Of a stretch of 6,792 nt of DNA, positions 4,825-6,792 are shown piece after piece. Source of the DNA: an uncultured Veillonellaceae bacterium (lineage in GTDB: Bacteria; Bacillota; Negativicutes; Veillonellales; Negativicoccaceae); the NCBI GenBank assembly GCA_947254705.1, contig CAMYCX010000063.1, positions 1 through 6,792 on the forward strand, written 5' to 3'. The notes under the pieces are model-generated. The model did not search any database and was not told the DNA's origin. It was given only the letters and a program-made list of their open reading frames with translations. The position numbers and the translations under genes were made by a program. Numbering within the stretch: the first letter of the stretch is position 1; the number at the start of each line of letters is the position of its first letter.

Positions 4825-6792
4825 TTATTTCCCTTCTTTTTTCAACAAATACCACAATTCTTGCAGTTGTGCCTTCATTTGTTCGTTTTCCTGTTGCAAT
4901 GCGTCCATTCTCGCCTGCATCTGTCGCCATGAAGCATTTTCCGCTGCAACTCGGTCATCACCGCCCGCACCGAAACTCCATGTCACACCAGCATTAACCG
5001 CGGCATCCGCACCATCGGCATACGATGCACCGACATGATACATCGTATGGGGATTCGCATAGTACGCGACCCCCAACGCCACCGCCGTGTGACTTTGGTA
5101 ATGGCCGATACCCGCCATAATCTGACTGCGATTCGTCCCGTCAAACGATACCGGCTTCAATGCCGCCAATGCCGTACTGAGTGCCACGCCGCCACGACTT
5201 TCATCGCGAACATCCATTGCTTCCTGCAATGCTTGATCCGCTTTGCGGCTAGCCTGTGTGACGGTAGCCGACATGTCGGTCAACTGTTTTTCCGCAGCGG
5301 CCACTTTTCCATCCAAGGATTTCAATTGACCGAAGTTCACCGCATCCGTATCTTCCGTACCGGCTTTCACTTTGTCGATTTTACGGTCACCCGCGTGCAA
5401 TCCGTCCGCATCAAGATACACTTTATCCCCAACACTGAATGCTGTCGCTTTCACGGATTTGACATCCAGCTCCGTCTGCTGATTGATTGCCGGTCCGGCG
5501 TTGGCGATTTTCTGCTGCGTATCGGCATTCAGCCCGATGGTCGTCTTACCGTCTTTTTCCGTCAAGTCAATACCGTCACCCGCCACCAACTGCAACTTCG
5601 GTTGCGGCTGCGGTGTCGGCGCGGGGTTCTGTTCCAACGCATCGAGCCGTGCCAAAATGGTCTTACTGCCGGCGTTATTAATCTTTCCTGTCGCCGCATC
5701 CGTCGTATAGCCGATTTGCTCCGACAGCGCCTGCAATTGGGCAATATTCGCCGCGTCGGTCGGATTGACGCCGCCGGCGACATTCGTCAATCGGCGTTCA
5801 CGATTTGTATATCCGAAAGATACGATGCCGCTCTTGGTGTCGGTCTGTTTGCGGCCGCTGAACAATGCCACCGTATCCTGCAAGCGTCCTTCCGCATAAG
5901 AGCCGGCGCCGATGGCTACACTGTTCATTACCTTGACCGTTGCACCTCGTCCAATCGCCACGCTCTCGCGGGAATCCGCCTTGGAGCTATGCCCAATACC
6001 GATACTGTCCTCGCCTTTAATCCACGCCAACGTGCCGATGGCCATGGAATTTTTCCCATCCGCTTTCGTTGCATTGCCGATTGCCAAGGACTCTTCTCCT
6101 TTGGCTTCCGTCGTTCCGTCACCGCCGATGGCAATGGCATACTTGTTGGTCGCTTTTGTCCGCAAGCCCAGTGCAACCGCGCCTACTTTTTGTGCCTTGC
6201 TGTAGTTACCGATGGCAATGGCGGCACCGAAATTTTTGCCGCCCGTCTTTTTGGTCGTGCCCTCAGCTTTCGCACCGCGCCCCAGCGCCAGATCACCGAG
6301 TGCAATGCCGGAAGCTTTTTCACCGATGACCACCGCACCGCCGGTCGCCTTGGCGTTCTTGCCGATGGCAATCGACGTACCAGCGTAATGATTTACACCG
6401 TCGCCGTCATATCCGTTACCGATGGCCGCATCACCGATTGCCACCGATCCGTCATATTCACTGTGCGCCGCTCGACCGATGGCGATACTGCCTTCACCCG
6501 CTGCCCCGTCGTTATTGTAATTGGCATCGGTCGTGTTCTCATCACCGCCGAAACCGACATAGTGGACTCCGCCGCTGGTCGTAGCACCGCCCGGCGCAGT
6601 ACTGCCGCCCGGGCTTTGTTCCAAGGCCGCCAGCCGCGCCAATACGGTTTTGTCACCGACGTTGGTGATCTTGCCCGTCTCTTTATCCGTCGTATATCCG
6701 ATTGCATCGGATATTGTTTTCAATTGGGCGACATTGACCGCGTCATTATCATCCACGCCGCCGGCAATATGTGTAATTCGCCGATTTACTTC
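4825..6792 (-). CDS. Trimeric autotransporter adhesin (YadA family), 5' end outside window
   Basis: An open frame of 656 codons reaches the right edge, so signal peptide and part of the passenger are missing. The GTG at 6756 is only an internal valine: the codons before it (from 6792) continue the motif RRITHIAGGV. Order of parts: a neck-like 56-residue module (6783-6616); a Gly-rich linker; a head of about 13 YadA-type repeats, each with an S-(V/I)-A-I-G core (about 6489-5860); a second 56-residue module (5796-5629); a Pro-rich linker; a stalk with the neck motif KVKAGTEDTDAVNFGQLK and a coiled coil; the YadA anchor (about 5195-4972) with GGVALSTALAALKP and final strand GVTWSF; then a 48-residue coiled-coil tail (4971-4828). 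The protein should trimerise, form a 12-strand pore from three subunits and display the head outside the cell for adhesion. The binding partner is unknown. Confidence 0.95.
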   Translation of the reverse strand, partial: EVNRRITHIAGGVDDNDAVNVAQLKTISDAIGYTTDKETGKITNVGDKTVLARLAALEQSPGGSTAPGGATTSGGVHYVGFGGDENTTDANYNNDGAAGEGSIAIGRAAHSEYDGSVAIGDAAIGNGYDGDGVNHYAGTSIAIGKNAKATGGAVVIGEKASGIALGDLALGRGAKAEGTTKKTGGKNFGAAIAIGNYSKAQKVGAVALGLRTKATNKYAIAIGGDGTTEAKGEESLAIGNATKADGKNSMAIGTLAWIKGEDSIGIGHSSKADSRESVAIGRGATVKVMNSVAIGAGSYAEGRLQDTVALFSGRKQTDTKSGIVSFGYTNRERRLTNVAGGVNPTDAANIAQLQALSEQIGYTTDAATGKINNAGSKTILARLDALEQNPAPTPQPQPKLQLVAGDGIDLTEKDGKTTIGLNADTQQKIANAGPAINQQTELDVKSVKATAFSVGDKVYLDADGLHAGDRKIDKVKAGTEDTDAVNFGQLKSLDGKVAAAEKQLTDMSATVTQASRKADQALQEAMDVRDESRGGVALSTALAALKPVSFDGTNRSQIMAGIGHYQSHTAVALGVAYYANPHTMYHVGASYADGADAAVNAGVTWSFGAGGDDRVAAENASWRQMQARMDALQQENEQMKAQLQELWYLLKKEGK
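5860..6489 (-). repeat. YadA head-repeat region of the adhesin
   Basis: About 13 degenerate repeats of roughly 14 residues share the core S-(V/I/L/M)-(A/G)-I-G followed by A-A-G-type residues, for example SIAIGRAAHSEYDG, SLAIGNATKADGKN, SMAIGTLAWIKGED, SVAIGRGATVKVMN. In known structures each repeat is one turn of a left-handed parallel beta-roll. Several are lengthened by insertions (after SVAIGDAAIG, after LALGRGAKAEG and at IAIGGDGTTEAKG). DNA identity between repeats is low, so simple slippage is less likely than in perfect tandem arrays. Confidence 0.85.

Noticed and set aside
5860..6489. Repeated units as a CRISPR or tandem DNA array
   Set aside because: Repetition is at the protein level with poorly conserved DNA and a continuous reading frame; it is the YadA head.

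Overview
The window looks like a piece of chromosome from a diderm Firmicute of the class Negativicutes (Veillonella, Megasphaera or Selenomonas relatives). It encodes outer-membrane proteins (a TonB-dependent receptor and a YadA-type trimeric autotransporter) next to anaerobe metabolism (pyruvate:ferredoxin oxidoreductase) and corrinoid salvage. G+C is moderate, slightly above 50% by eye. The genus cannot be fixed from the sequence alone, and the class assignment is itself an inference from gene content and protein style.

Layout. Positions 1-113 (minus) hold the first 37 codons of pyruvate:ferredoxin/flavodoxin oxidoreductase (nifJ type), running off the left edge. A 224-bp divergent control region (114-337) separates it from a plus-strand pair: a LysR-family regulator (338-1264) whose stop overlaps the start of a 102-residue membrane/coiled-coil protein of unknown function (1261-1569). 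A strong bidirectional terminator (1612-1647) serves this pair and the convergent minus-strand gene cbiZ (1676-2734), which encodes adenosylcobinamide amidohydrolase. Upstream of cbiZ on the same strand are an intergenic hairpin with a T-tract (2804-2838), a BtuB-sized TonB-dependent receptor (2869-4728), a 96-bp spacer with promoter-like and repeat elements (4729-4824), and the 3' two-thirds or so of a trimeric autotransporter adhesin gene (4825-6792), which is open at the right edge.

How the genes may work together. The receptor plus CbiZ form a plausible corrinoid uptake and remodelling pair: the receptor would bring corrinoids or cobinamides across the outer membrane, and CbiZ would cleave adenosylcobinamide to adenosylcobyric acid for re-use in B12 synthesis. 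The receptor's substrate is inferred from this neighbourhood only. The LysR regulator sits divergently from the oxidoreductase gene and is a candidate regulator of it and of itself. The adhesin appears unrelated in function.

The most notable points are: a 48-residue coiled-coil tail after the YadA membrane anchor; a duplicated 56-residue module flanking the adhesin head; a 113-residue tryptophan-rich extension on CbiZ; and an unusual receptor promoter region with a 13-bp spacer, an inverted repeat on the -35 and an 11-bp-phased direct repeat. No mobile element, CRISPR array, tRNA, rRNA or riboswitch was recognised.
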